64,000 nucleotides of DNA from Ascarosepion bandense (GCA_037127315.1 JBBBDQ010000350.1:4310001-4374000), one strand, 5' to 3'. Positions 1 to 11,064 are shown, numbered from the stretch's first letter. The notes: generated by a model from the sequence alone, not told the origin. Numbers and translations are program-made.

Positions 1-123
1 CCCTGTCCTGCTATCTAAACAATTTTTCCCGATGAGAATCATGAGCGTTGCATAAAGCAGTATTTTTCTCTTTTCAATCGAACCAAAGGGCGCAGTAGTG
101 ACACGACGTGTCTCGTTTCCACC

Positions 124-126
<3 letters not shown>

Positions 127-190
<64 letters not shown>
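127..190. repeat. (GA)n microsatellite
   Basis: Uninterrupted GA dinucleotide run. The short open frames across it are only translated repeat (Arg-Glu). Confidence 0.97.
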
Positions 191-194
<4 letters not shown>

Positions 195-237
195 GTTTTC
201 GGAAAAATCAACTTTTTAGTCACGCATCTATGCACAT

Positions 238-300
238 CTCTCTCTTTCTTTTTCCCTCTCTCTCTCTTTCACACACACATACAAACACATACACACACTA
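238..300. repeat. (TC)n / (AC)n low-complexity tract
   Basis: Imperfect TC runs pass into CA runs. Nothing else is recognisable nearby. Confidence 0.85.
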
Positions 301-762
301 CAACTGATTGCATGAATATATTTTCTCTCCTCTTCTGAACCACTTTGTTTTTTTATAGAAATATATTGTTGTAGTGTCCTCCCTCTAAAGAGTCTATATT
401 GGACTCTTCCGCCTACTATAAGATTAGTAGGAGAGGAGGCCTTGGGGGATCTGTTGAATTGGTTGAACCCTGGACAACCGGCACACGCACTAGTCGTGTA
501 ATACTCTTCTGTTGTATTTACTGTTAAATATACAATATTTTTATAACACATGTTTTGTTATTTCTTAAACCTTTCACTTTGTTACAAAATATATAAAATC
601 GATGTACCGAAAAACGTTATCGTTACAACACTTAAATTCTTGAATATCGTTACAACACTTAAATTCTCTCCGCAACAAGCAGTAACTTCCATTTTGTTAC
701 AAGGGCTAAGTATTCCTGGAGGAGAAACGAGACGTGTCTTGTTATTACGGCATTCTGTGATT

Positions 763-763
<1 letters not shown>

Positions 764-844
<81 letters not shown>

Positions 845-845
845 T
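764..845. repeat. (CA)n(GA)n compound microsatellite
   Basis: A CA run switches directly to a GA run, with one extra G near the end of the array. Confidence 0.97.
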
Positions 846-1261
846 TTATTAAACTCTAATTATCTCGCATTAAGAGAAGTCTTATGACAGACAATATGGG
901 TTAACACATGTTCAGTGGTATGAAATTAATGTATTTTTGTACCGCACTAAAGCTTGTAGAATAACAGGAAAATATGATCAAAATGTCTGAAGGCAGGCGG
1001 GAAGTTAAAACATCAATTGAAACCTCGCTGTCATTCATAAAATATTCTGTTTTAGGCATTAAGCAGAACAAGACTGACATCCTTCTATTCAAGCAGCCAA
1101 GCAAGATACATATAAACATGGAAGCTGGCATAATATGGCGAACTAAAACTCAAGAAACGTCATCATTTCACTCACTTAAATACTACAAAAATCATGTTCC
1201 TGAAATTGAATTAATTGAATAAAATGACTTTATTCCATTGTTTTCGGTGGTCGCATGTGTC
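846..1261. other. No recognised feature
   Basis: Only short open frames without familiar motifs. I see no gene and no repeat shared with the rest of the window. Confidence 0.4.
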
Positions 1262-1380
1262 GTGCTATAGCGGTAATAAAATGCTGCAGGCAGGATTAAT
1301 GCTTATAATGTTGGAAAGAGGATTACTTGTTTATGGTATGTGCATGTTCGAATCACGTCGGGGCAAACCAGTTTATAGTG
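1262..1380 (+). repeat. Dispersed repeat, copy 1 (partner at 1.9 kb)
   Basis: About 115 bp is repeated with few changes at 1913-2036. It contains GTTCGAATC, a good match to a pol III B box, so it may be a tRNA-derived element with a long insert between boxes. No convincing A box was found, so the class is open. Confidence 0.6.
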
Positions 1381-1399
1381 GGTTTAGAAGACTGTCTCT

Positions 1400-1560
1400 C
1401 TGTATGTATGTATGTATGTATGTATGTCCTTTATACAAATTCACAATTTTCATCCTATTCTCACCAAACTTCCCACAAATATTCTTTAGGCTTCCAGTCA
1501 GGTCATCGGCTACTTATTTTTTCGATTTTCCCCGAATATCGGAAATCGATACCCCGATAT
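1400..1560 (+). mobile_element. Helitron-like fragment
   Basis: A (TATG)n run is followed by 'ATTCTCACCAAACTTC' and 'ATTCTTTAGGCT', shared with the Helitron-like copy at 54.9 kb. No CTAG terminus is present, so this is a partial copy. Confidence 0.45.
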
Positions 1561-1912
1561 CCGATCAGGTCTGATCAAAATCAGGATTTCAGCTCTTTTA
1601 TCGTGGTTCTTGCTACAGAATTTGCTTTAACTACACAATGCCTTCAAATAGGTCGACTCATAATTGTTTCTTTTGGACAGTACATTATAGCTGAAAACAT
1701 ATCAATTTGTTTGTAAAGAATAATATTGTTTCAATTGTATTTTATATGATTGAATTATAATATTCTTTAAAGCTTCTAAGTTATGTTCCGTGGTCTTCTT
1801 GTTGCGAATCCATCAGTGGTCACATTAACCATCATATGCGGCCTAAATCACCATATTTTGCAAAAACATTTTTGAAAATCTCACATTCATAATGTATAAG
1901 ATTTTGGGTTGA
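1561..1912. other. No recognised feature
   Basis: AT-rich sequence with no motif that I can assign. Confidence 0.4.
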
Positions 1913-2036
1913 ACTATAGCGGTAATAAAATGCTGCAGGCAGGATTAATGCTTATAATGCTGAAAAGAGGTTTACTTGTTTATGGTATATGCATGTTCGA
2001 ATCACGTCGGGGCAAACCAGTTTATTGTGGGTTGCT
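1913..2036 (+). repeat. Dispersed repeat, copy 2
   Basis: Near-identical to 1262-1380, including the GTTCGAATC motif. Both copies end in 'CAAACCAGTTTAT' and then GTGGGTT. Confidence 0.6.
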
Positions 2037-2094
2037 TATCTGTTCTTTTCCGTTAGTAGTGGAGAGTCCGTTCTAGTGAAGGGTAGTTGTATAC

Positions 2095-2640
2095 TGTTGC
2101 AGGTTAACGGAATTTGGCCTTGTTGTAGATAGCCCACTATAAGTTATAAAGAAAGGTTATAAACCAAGAAAAGCAAATTGAGTTGAAAGATAACATTTTA
2201 TATATAACACATATCAATTAATGTTTTTACATTTGAAGTAATACATGAAGTATAGGTCCAACGGAGATTAAAATGTTCATGGCAATAAAATGCTGAAAGA
2301 GAATTAATGCTTAGGAATTTGGGAGCGTGTAAGTAAGGAATGTCTTTGATGTATTCGCTCCTTAGGTCAGTAAGTAGTTTTGAGGCAGGGAAGAAGGAAA
2401 GGGGTAAGGGAGGCGAGCATAGTAAGCCGCTTGACTTTGGTCAAGGGAGATACTAATTACTCTCTTCTCCTCGAGTCGGTCTGCCTGGCGATGCTTTCTG
2501 TATCCGCTTTTTATATCTTCTCTTTGGATCACAGCAGCTCATTTGGGATTTCACACTTGTATTTGGTTCTGGGCTTCCCATTGGCTGATAAATAAAATTC
2601 GCGTAGGCTCGCAAACTGGAAATTTAATATTTAATTAATT
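2095..2640 (+). repeat. Dispersed repeat R1, copy 1
   Basis: Diverged but collinear with 5826-6440. Shared blocks include 'AGCCCACTATAA', 'AATGTTC', 'GTCTTTGA.GTATTCGCTC', 'TTAATTACTCT' and the closing 'TTAAATATT' segment. There is no coding potential. Class unknown; it may be a non-autonomous DNA element or an LTR-like repeat. Confidence 0.55.
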
Positions 2641-2894
2641 TTTAGTTGTCAACCGGAACATCTGCGCAGAGCCGGTGGCGCAGCGACGACTTTTGGTCAT
2701 TTGCTTGTTGGTCGTGAAAGCGCAAGCATCTGGTTCATCGCTTTTGCTCGGTATCACCACGGTGCATCTAAACCAGGAATGGGTAAAAACTTTCGACCAG
2801 TGTGCTGGTGACTCATTACAAGGCGATTCAAGGTAATTTTTCGCTGTAGGTTTCGAAGTTACGTTCATTACAGAAGCCCATATTCGTAAGCATA
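2641..2894. other. No recognised feature
   Basis: Somewhat GC-richer than its neighbours. No motif assigned. Confidence 0.35.
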
Positions 2895-2896
2895 TA

Positions 2897-3284
2897 CACT
2901 ACCGGCTATAATTATTAGGTCACCCCAGTTCCTTTTAAAAGAAATGATGTATTTCATACTATTTTTAGTATTTATTGCCAAATGAAAATAGAATGTATTT
3001 TTTGTTAATATTACTTTGCAAAATTTTACAAAGCAAGAAAGCAAAGATGAACTCGTCCGAATCATCCTAAACTTTCTTCATTCTTTCATTGATGAAGCTG
3101 CAATTTAGGTAATTATTAAATATTTATAAATTCATTTGATGCACATGTTATTGTGCAGCATTAACACAAGAACCATTCTATTTTCATTTACAATTATTTA
3201 TTTGGCAATAGATGCTAAAAATTAGTATGAAATACATCATTTGTTTAAGACACTGGGATGGCCTAATAATTATGGCCAGTAGTG
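2897..3284. mobile_element. Tc1/mariner-type MITE with TA target sites
   Basis: A 388-bp element. The ends are inverted repeats of roughly 100 bp: CACTACCGGCTATAATTATT on the left matches the complement of the right end (AATAATTATGGCCAGTAGTG) with few changes. TA lies on both sides (2895-2896 and 3285-3286), the target duplication of the Tc1/mariner superfamily. The interior has no transposase frame, so it is non-autonomous and depended on an enzyme encoded elsewhere. Confidence 0.88.
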
Positions 3285-3286
3285 TA

Positions 3287-3732
3287 CCCACGTTCTTTTG
3301 TATTAAGCAGGCGTAGGCAACTTTTTTTTTTTTTGGAAGTGGGATGCATAATATTAAAGAGTTTTTTGAAGATACTGAGAAGGCTGGTCAGTCTATATTG
3401 CGATATGGATGAGCACTGACTCGCAATCTTGAAAAGTTAGTATACAGCTGACACCTTCCATAGAACTGATTTCTTATTTAGACAGCGATTAAATAAATAT
3501 CCTAAAATTGGAGATAATTCTGGAATATTGTTCTAATAATGTTAAGAATAACCACCGGGGTTTTATCCTTCTTAGAGTCTAAGTATATTTCGATTAGTCT
3601 GGAAACTCTATGGCTGAGATTAAAATGTTTGAAAGGTAGTAAATCAGGTAGGGGGTGGCCTTTAACATGGAGCTAGAGGCAAGGCTCATTATGCAGTGCT
3701 TAGCGTTATCTAACAAAGGTGAGATAGTTCAG
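3287..3732. other. No recognised feature
   Basis: A short poly-T tract at 3321-3335; otherwise nothing recognised. Confidence 0.35.
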
Positions 3733-4036
3733 TACCATTTACACACTTTTTACATTGTTCCTCATCTTTTTTGCCATATTCATGATGTTTCGGCCATTGT
3801 ACGATTCGACCGTCTTCAGGTGACTTAAATTTCGAACTGCATACTTTATTTCGTTCACCGGGGTAGATTGTTCTAGTTTCACGAGTAATGCCTCTTCTAG
3901 ATGTCTCAGGATCAGCTACCTCTCTTTAACTCAACCCCCGAAGGTTTTTTGAACACCTCTGCTGTAGTCAGGTATTGAACTCACAACTCAAGTTACTGGA
4001 TCCATCCAACGCCTTTATCAACTGGGCCATGTGTCC
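3733..4036 (-). mobile_element. SINE-D, complete copy with tRNA-like head and hammerhead-like tail
   Basis: On the minus strand the head starts GGACACATGGCCCAGT, with A box TGGCCCAGTTG and B box GAGTTCAATACC. The tail holds a hammerhead-like core at 3785-3819: CTGAAGA, a stem GGTCG/TGGCC with G-U pairs, then GAAAC. After it comes 'ATGAATATGGCAA..GATGAGGAACAATGT', shared with copies at 18.2, 18.6 and 20.8 kb. The family name is local to this report. It could be one of the tRNA-derived SINE families described from octopus, which I cannot check here. Confidence 0.75.
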
Positions 4037-4180
4037 TTGAATGAAATAAAGGGTCCAGTTCGAAATTCTAATTACCTAAAGAAGGTCGGAGCGTAGAACG
4101 TCCGAAACGTTGTGAATATGGCAAGAAAAATGAGGACCACAGTTCGAACAATGTAAATAGTGTAAATAATTACAGTATCA
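4037..4180 (+). mobile_element. SINE-D tail, head-to-head with the previous copy
   Basis: Contains only the 3' part of SINE-D: 'CAGTTCGAAATTCT', the core region 4076-4111, then 'GTGAATATGGCAAG'. The first core motif is mutated to CTAAAGA. It faces away from the complete copy at 3733-4036, making an inverted pair. Confidence 0.7.
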
Positions 4181-5189
4181 TTACAGAAATATAGACATAT
4201 ATCAGTAATTTATGGCATTGATGCTTTGCTTATACTGAGCATTTTGTTCGATATTTCACAAAACTGATGGGAAGCAAATCTTTTGCTTTTAAATTTGATT
4301 GAAACCACTTGTGCATAACCGCTCTTTGTATAGGCCAGACCTCTCTTGTAATGATTGAATAGTCAGTTCAGAAGGCAGCAAATGTCCTGCTACACCATTC
4401 CCTGTGGTAGAAACTGTAGTAGTGTTTACTGTGAGCAATGGCTGCAAATCATTCTGGGGTGAGACTAAGCCGGCTATTCATTTTTTTTATATGTTGTTTT
4501 GTATTTTTTCTGGGTGTAAAACTATCCACGACAGAAAGGATCCATTCAAAACTTAGGAGAGTAGTTCTTGAGCCATATTTGAATCATGCTGAGATAGGAA
4601 CTTCCACCATGTAGAAGCCGAAGCTATCCCAGTCAACTTTGTTGCATCGAAATAACGCCCTATGAAATGGGACATCAAGGTCTGATGTACCCATGGGAGG
4701 TAACACTTCATCGAAGCATGTTTTAAGACAGTATGCGAGGAAGAGGTTTGCCTGATGCCGTATTATTTATTATCGGAACATGAGTGGGCTTATCCGTAAT
4801 CTGTATTAGTTCTCGAGAAATGGAGAAGTTTTGACATTATCTGTCTTCTACATCGACTTTGAAATCACCACAAATATGAATACTAGCTGATGGATTTCCA
4901 GAGAGGATATCATTAATTTTCTCAGCTGTTTTGTCGATCATTACACTTCCATCATATTGTGGATGTTAGTGAAAGGGAAAGACATACGGTGAACGAGGAC
5001 CACACGATAGCACATAAACAATAAATCAAGGTCCTCATGGGAACCCATCCATTATCTAGGTGTCGGGTCTGAGGTAATGGTGATTTCGAAGGTCATGCTT
5101 CACTATTAAGGGTAAATAACCCATGATTGCGAATTCTTGCACTGAGATATCAGTTTCAGACAGGAAAAAGAGGACACTTTTGATCGAGT
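4181..5189. other. No recognised feature
   Basis: About 1 kb of unique-looking sequence without long open frames, repeats shared within the window, or RNA motifs that I can name. Confidence 0.35.
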
Positions 5190-5200
5190 ACATCTTCTGG

Positions 5201-5507
5201 TGATGTGCGTTGTGGAGCATTGGATATCGGCTTGGAACGAGAAATCAGGGAGCCGAGTTCGAATTTCAGTTGAATTCATTGCATTCACTTACGCGCAAAT
5301 ACCCTTGGGAAAGGTATTAATTCGTCTCTTCCTTCCAGTTATGGGTTAAATAACAGGACAGATTGGGTTCTATAGCCTTGGCTGGCAACCAGTCTACCGC
5401 AGAAAGCAATGGCAACCTACTGCGGGATAATCTTCTGCCCAGTCAGTCATGTCTCTTTCGAGACATGATAGCCCAAGCGTGTTTCTCGTATGGCACTTAA
5501 CTGACTG
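5201..5507 (+). mobile_element. SINE-A, full length, with 11-bp target-site duplication
   Basis: Intact copy of the commonest element here. The tRNA-like head has a pol III A box and a B box (GAGTTCGAATTTC). The body runs through 'CAAATACCCTTGGGAAAGG' and 'CTACCGCAGAAAGCAATGGC'. The 3' part has a hairpin, CATGTCTC-TTTC-GAGACATG, and ends in (CTGA)n. ACATCTTCTGG occurs at 5190-5200 and 5508-5518, a clear duplication from target-primed insertion. Confidence 0.93.
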
Positions 5508-5518
5508 ACATCTTCTGG

Positions 5519-5825
5519 AAAGTAGGATTGTAGACCTGTCACATTAAAGCAGATGGTACCTACCTGGTGTCTGCTCTTGTTTTTGTAGGGCTGGGTTTGT
5601 TTCTTCTGTCCGATTCTGATGCGGTCATAGTAAGCTATCAGATATTGAAACAAGTGAAGACAACTTAGCGAAACAGTCACATTAACAAATAGTACGTACA
5701 TCAACAACCAGGATTGATTGACCAGAAGTACAGCTGTAACCGTACACTTTATGACATCAGGAGGCATTATAGTGGGTTATCCATTATAGTAAAGTGTATG
5801 TGTGTTGAAACAGATTAGTTTGATT
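5519..5825. other. No recognised feature
   Basis: A 106-codon minus-strand frame (5447-5767) crosses the SINE boundary and shows no known motif, so I do not call it a gene. Confidence 0.35.
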
Positions 5826-6440
5826 TGATTTGACCTTGTTAGTTAGACAGCCCACTATAAGAGGGGTATAAAACAAGAAAATCAAATTGTAAATAGAAAC
5901 AACAATTTTATATACATATAATTCAATTAAGGTTTTTACAATTAAAAGTAACGTATTTTGGTTGACACAAGGCCGTTAAAAATGTTCGTAGTAGTCCATG
6001 CAAGAAGAAGTTTATGTGCACGTAAGCAGGAACGTATGTATGTATGAGCGTTTGTTGGGTAGGAGTGTCTTTGAAGTATTCGCTCAGTCTTAAAGGGTTC
6101 CGTCCGTTTATCAAGTATAAGAAAAGGCAGACAGGTGAACTGTGAGAATAAAGAGGTGAGGGAAAAAGATATGGATAATAATAATAACGATCGCTTGACA
6201 TTTGCCGAGGGACGTGTTAATTACTCTTGTCTTTTCTCTCTGGCAACGGTCGAGCTTGCTCCGCCTTTTATTTCGTTTGTGGGGATCGAAAAGGTCATTT
6301 GGGAATTCACTCCTGGATGTGATTCTGGCCTTTCTATTGGACGACAAACAAACTTCGCGTCGACTAGCGAAAAGGGTCGGTAAGAAGAATTTGTTTCTGA
6401 TAATTAAATATTACTTGAATTTTATTTTTTTTTTTAGATA
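5826..6440 (+). repeat. Dispersed repeat R1, copy 2
   Basis: Collinear with 2095-2640. Also holds 'TTGACACAAGGCCGT', a block similar to the palindrome at 41.2-41.3 kb. No gene. Confidence 0.55.
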
Positions 6441-6780
6441 TTTCCCAGTTTTCTATTGGCCGAAAACATTTCGCATCGAGGTGTGAAATTTAACGTGTTT
6501 TGTGTGTGTTAAGCAAAGTTTGTAATTCGAGTAAATTCGCTTATTTCTAACAAAATCAATGAGTCAGTGCTTAGCATTTGAATTTTTAAATCTAGAACTT
6601 GTTTTGTTCACTACAGCTCCACCGGGGTCTACTGCATTATTTCTGATACACTGGCATTGAATATTTTAGGCAAATGTCTTTATTTCAGAACGGCTCGTGT
6701 AAACACAACAAACCAGAAATAAAGAGCAAAAAATGGCAAGTACAATGTTGCTCATATGAGTAATCTTATTTGATATTGGG
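6441..6780. other. No recognised feature
   Basis: A short poly-T and AT-rich sequence only. Confidence 0.35.
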
Positions 6781-6784
6781 CTGT

Positions 6785-7230
6785 GTAATTGCTTTTTCTA
6801 TGTTAGTCCTGCCAGCATTTTAAACAAATACTCCAAGCAACAGAAATGTGGTTCTACAGAAGGATGCTGAGAATAACATGGAGCGAACATGTGAGCACCG
6901 ACAAGGTGTTGAAGCGGAAGCAAACGAAAAGGAAACTTATACTTAGTATCAAGAAGAGACAGCTGAGGTTTTTAGGACACGTTATAAAGAAAGAGGACTT
7001 GGAGAATCTAATACTCACAGGTCGGATAGAGGGAAAGAGAGACATGGGAAATTAGCGAGAGACATACTTGATGGGTTTGAGTAAGTGGAGGCGGAACAGG
7101 GTTTGGGTGAGGTATCAAGAGGTGAAAGGTTAAGAACGACAAGAGAGAGGAGCAAGTGAAAGTTCATGATCGCCTACGTCCTGAAGGGACACGGTACATA
7201 AAAAGAAGAAGAAGAAGAAGAAGAAGAGTC
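6785..7230 (+). mobile_element. LINE C-terminal fragment with (AAG)n tail
   Basis: A 69-codon frame from 6846 reads 'WFYRRMLRITWSEHVS', 'RQLRFLGHVIKKEDLENL' and 'TGRIEGKRD'. This is the conserved C-terminal block of a widespread non-LTR retrotransposon lineage, where it follows reverse transcriptase. The frame is closed by a stop at 7053 but relic sequence ('YLMGLSKW') continues. It ends in a GAA-rich run at 7202-7228, typical of LINE tails. All catalytic parts are missing, so it is a 5'-truncated dead copy. A second copy lies at 60.1 kb. Confidence 0.8.
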
Positions 7231-7249
7231 GCAATATCCAAAGTAGACA

Positions 7250-7790
7250 GAGCATAATCGTTGACTTGATCTATCCTTATCAAATATTTTCATATCTTCT
7301 GATCCGACGAATTTAAGTCACTGGTGCCCCCGCCACAAAAATTTACTCGTGCAACCAGACTGGCAACAAGGTCCCACACTTTTAGAGTTAAATCAACCAA
7401 ATGCAGCCGACAATTCTACTCTAGCAGCTTTTTTTCTCATATTTGCCTCCTCTGGAACTCCCTTCCGTATACTTGCTTTCCTAACGGCTACAGCTTCCAG
7501 GAATTTAAATGCAATGTCAATTCCCATCTCTTATCCACTTGACTCCAGTCCTTTCTACATCACCACGTGTGTCTTGTTCTTTTCCTTTTTCCTTACCTTC
7601 GCAACTGTCTTCACGCCTGTGTTCCCATCCTTCTCTTGCCCTTTCTCTGACACCCCCTGTAACTGGTTCATCTTTCTCTTCACTCTCCCCCTGCTTAAAC
7701 TTATACTCTCTTATGTAGCCCTCTGCGCATCAGTGGTGGTACCGTCTTACTTGGTGAAACGACCCCCCCCAAAAAAAAAACAAAAAAACA
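7250..7790 (+). mobile_element. CR1/Jockey-type LINE, 3' end
   Basis: Relic of the LINE whose best copy is at 36.4-38.1 kb. It carries the last codons ('SLVPP', 'TRATRLATRSH', 'LWNSLPYTCFPNGYSFQEF') over frames broken by indels. A C/T-rich 3' UTR follows, then the shared terminus 'ATGTAGCCCTCTGCGCATCA' and an A-rich tail at 7770-7800. It is 5' truncated before the RT domain. Confidence 0.85.
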
Positions 7791-8019
7791 AAAACAAACA
7801 AACACAAGAATGTTTTTAATTATTTACAGAAATATGTAAACAACACTCATTAAATTTACAATTTTTCAAGCGTCTGGAACAGTATTATACTGAATGTGAT
7901 GCTTCCATGGATTTTACAAACTCTGAAGGGGAGATAATAATTAGCCGCTCGTGCATTGAACTGATAAATAAGTTCAATGTATTTTTGTCTATAGTTTCCA
8001 TTATGACCATTACAGGTGT

Positions 8020-8237
8020 GAAATCCAGTTGAATACGCGAAAATACCATTGGGAAAGGGATTAATCCATCGTTTCTCCCTCCAGCTATAGGTTAAATAGC
8101 AGGACAGAGTGGATTCTATAGCCTTCGTTGGTAACCAGTCTGCAGCAGAAAGTAATGTCAACCTACTGCGGGAAAATCTTCTTTTGAGACATGATCGCCT
8201 AAGCGTGTATCACGTATGACATTTAACTTACTAACTG
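8020..8237 (+). mobile_element. SINE-A, 5'-truncated
   Basis: Starts just after the B-box region at 'TCCAGTTGAATACGCG' and runs to the 3' end. The 3' hairpin is damaged (TTTTGAGACATG only). Confidence 0.85.
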
Positions 8238-8590
8238 GTGTGAATAATATATAATTTATAAAAACATTTTTAAAAAACTTTTCCTTCCCCCAGATTGATT
8301 TACCAACTCCGGTAGTAGGGAAATTATGCTTTTAACCAGCCTTTGAGATTTGAAAAAGAAATCACTCGACCGGCGGTCGGGAGCGAGGGAAAATTTACTC
8401 GCCCCAAAATCCTTTTACTCGTCTGACTCCATTTTCTTAATAATCGCCTAACGTAAACATAGCGTGAATCGATGACGGAAAACAAAAAATGAAATTTTAA
8501 TTAAAATTTCGAACGTGTTAGAAAGGATTTCAAATCTTTTTTAAAATAATAACAACAAAATTTTATCTTTCCTCTTAATACAAGTATAAA
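8238..8590. other. No recognised feature
   Basis: Nothing assigned. Confidence 0.3.
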
Positions 8591-8665
8591 CATTCTCTTA
8601 CGCGCAAATAACCCTGAGAAAGGTATAAATCCACTTCGACTACCGAGCTACGGATTAATTAGCAA
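8591..8665 (+). mobile_element. SINE-A internal fragment
   Basis: 'CTTACGCGCAAATAACCCTG' followed by the AAAGGTATAAATCC block matches the SINE-A body. Both ends are missing. Confidence 0.65.
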
Positions 8666-8747
8666 GGATTATATCACTAAATCCTTATTATCTCAATTTT
8701 TTTTTTGAATTTAAATAACCTGCAAAACGTAGATAAGTCGTAGAAAA

Positions 8748-8749
8748 CG

Positions 8750-8787
<38 letters not shown>
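8748..8787. repeat. (ATCA)n microsatellite
   Basis: About ten tetranucleotide units. Confidence 0.95.
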
Positions 8788-8788
<1 letters not shown>

Positions 8789-8854
8789 TAGTGATTATCT
8801 ATACAGGATTTATTTTCATTCTCCAGAATATAATTGTATTGAAACTACACCGGC

Positions 8855-9205
8855 CACAAAGTGAGGGGTAAGTTTACAGCTTCTTTTCTCGCGCTTCCCA
8901 CCTGTGGAATTCCCTTCCACATGTCTGCTTTCCCGACAGCTACAATCTCCAGGAGTTTAAATGTAAGGTCAATAGACACCTCCTATCACACTAACTTGCA
9001 TCTATTCTCCCAACACTTTCACCATCAACCCAACCCTCATTCTTGGTATCCTTACCCGTCTATCACCCTCCTTCTAACATTTCCTATATCTAACCATCCT
9101 TTCTCACCACTTTCCCCTCTATGTAACCCCCTGCGCAATAGTGGCAGTGAAATGCCTTGCTCGGGGTGAAACGTTTATAAAAAAAAAAAAAAAAAAAAAA
9201 AATTA
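8855..9205 (+). mobile_element. CR1/Jockey-type LINE, 3' end with poly(A)
   Basis: Encodes the terminal 'LALPTCGIPFHMS' region in a shifted frame relative to the intact copy, then the common 3' UTR ending 'CCTTGCTCGGGGTGAAACG' and an A tail at 9178-9201. Strongly 5' truncated. Confidence 0.85.
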
Positions 9206-10160
9206 ATACCCCACTTTATAATTTTTTTTGTTTATATTAAATTTAAATTAGATATAAATCCATATCTCTCTCCCCCACCATCTATAAGTAAATTAGTAAA
9301 ACTTGTATCACTAAAAAATTTTGCATTCTAAAAATATTTCTGGCTTTAAATACCCCGATAAGCCTTAGAAAACTAATCAATCGAGTCATTAAATAATTCT
9401 TAATTTAATAACTGAACAAGCTACTTTCAAGTTCCATGATTATAAAATAACCACAAAAATTCTCCCCTTGTGTCGTTAAATATTTGAGATTAGGAACGTT
9501 AACCGAATATTGCAATCAAATATTCAGTTATTAGATTAAGAATTAATGATTTGATTGATTCGTTTTCAAGAAGTAAAAGGTTAGAAATGAAAAGATTAAT
9601 TGGCAACGTTCCCATTTCACCGAAGCAGACGTTAAACTCGTGAGATCTTTTTTTTTCAATCTTTTCCAGCAATCGAAACGGAATAGTCCATTATTTATCT
9701 GAGGCAATGACAGTATACAACGTAAGTAATTCCTAATTAACCAACTAACCAACAGAATTATAATATGATTTTACACTTTGTTGAAACGGTTTAGGATGTA
9801 ATATAAGCCAACATCCATTAGGAAGTATTTAATGTTTATTCAAGGATATGTCGTTATAGAAAGAAAAATGTGTGTTTGTAGATTGTATACGAAACAAAAG
9901 TGAGAGACAATGAGGCAAAATGGAGAAAAGACGTGTTTCACCGGAGAAGCTTATGCTCTCTTTGGCTTCCTCAGTTTAAAATGAAAAGCAGGATAAATCT
10001 GAGTGACTGGGTTTGAGAAAAATATCTTGCGATCTCTGAGGATAAGTGGCTATCATAAAGGCTTCCTTTTTTTATATGTCTAGACTTGGAAATTGTCTGT
10101 CAACGAATATGCTTCCCTGTTTTATTCATACCTGTATAACAGATTTTAAATTAGGAATTT
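9206..10160. other. No recognised feature
   Basis: AT-rich, no gene or shared repeat that I can recognise. Confidence 0.35.
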
Positions 10161-10161
10161 T

Positions 10162-10215
<54 letters not shown>
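10162..10215. repeat. (AC)n microsatellite
   Basis: Perfect CA run. Imperfect CA-rich sequence continues to about 10330. Open frames here are translated repeat. Confidence 0.97.
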
Positions 10216-10217
<2 letters not shown>

Positions 10218-10330
10218 TCTGCATACACACTTTCTGTTTTCCATACTTACTTGTACATACATGGACACATATAGATAGATACACACCCACACACGCACAC
10301 AAACACACACGTACACATACATATACACAT

Positions 10331-10805
10331 TATAGATGCTTTCTTTTTTATATGTATATCTGTGTATATGCATACAACTAATCTTGTCTGCAATTTTGGA
10401 TAATTTTCAAAATCGCATCTTAAAAGTGTCCAATTTTTCCTCAACAGAAGGGAAAAGAAATCTAATCGCTTGGGTTTATTAAAAAAATATTTGACCTTCT
10501 TTGTGAAAAGAATTCTGGGTCTCGACCAAGAAGGGTTACCTCTACGTAGCTGGTAAGGTTTTGGGAAATGTGTTGGGCTGAGAATTTTTTAGCCTCTGTT
10601 CTTTCTTTACATAAATATCGTTAACATTTGCTATATTTATAGGGAAGAGTTCTCAGTATCGGAGATATCAAGTTTATAAAATATACGTAATTCGGACTTT
10701 TGCATGTTGGCTGTCAGTTCCCATCTTTAATGCGTTCTTCAGATCAAGTGTCACTACTTCTAAGGACTGCATTGAAGCATGAAACTGATAGTCATTATAG
10801 AACAA
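10331..10805. other. No recognised feature
   Basis: No motif assigned. Confidence 0.35.
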
Positions 10806-10852
10806 CGCTCTCTCTCTCTCTCCCCCCCCCCTCTCTCTATATATATATATAT
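10806..10852. repeat. (CT)n(AT)n tract
   Basis: CT run, a C tract and an AT run. It marks the edge of the palindromic repeat that follows. Confidence 0.9.
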
Positions 10853-10950
10853 TGATTGTTTAATTACTTAGCTGTTGGTCATAATAAAATTAGATCAGTG
10901 CACAATTGTATTAAAAAGTGTTCAATAGAATTATATTTTAGAACTTTTGA

Positions 10951-11060
10951 ATATTCTTCATTTGTAAACGAGTTATTACGCGACCTAGGTTTCTACTATG
11001 AGTGGTGTCTTCAGACGATTTGCAACCTAGGTCGCGTAATAACTCGTTTACAAATGAAGA

Positions 11061-11064
<4 letters not shown>
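10951..11064. repeat. 41-bp inverted repeat, Penelope/retrozyme type
   Basis: Arms 10951-10991 and 11024-11064 are perfect reverse complements over 41 bp and are separated by 32 nt. The unit is flanked by AT/GT runs, and a related palindrome is at 36.05 kb. The minus strand of the left arm and loop reads as a hammerhead-like core (next entry). Inverted terminal segments with hammerheads are known from Penelope-like elements; assignment to that group is inference. Confidence 0.85.
10979..11017 (-). ncRNA. Hammerhead-like ribozyme motif (type I layout)
   Basis: Minus strand, in order: helix I strand CGT, core CTGAAGA (position 7 is free in the hammerhead consensus CUGANGA), a weak stem II (ACT/AGT), GAA, helix III palindrome ACCTAGGT, then C at the cleavage position and GCG closing helix I. 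All conserved core bases are present, but stems I and II are short. The self-complementary helix III suggests activity as a dimer if it is active at all. Confidence 0.5.

Noticed and set aside
98..852. Open frames rich in Arg-Glu or Thr-His
   Set aside because: They are translations of GA and CA microsatellites. The same applies to Ile-Tyr frames over TA arrays throughout the window.
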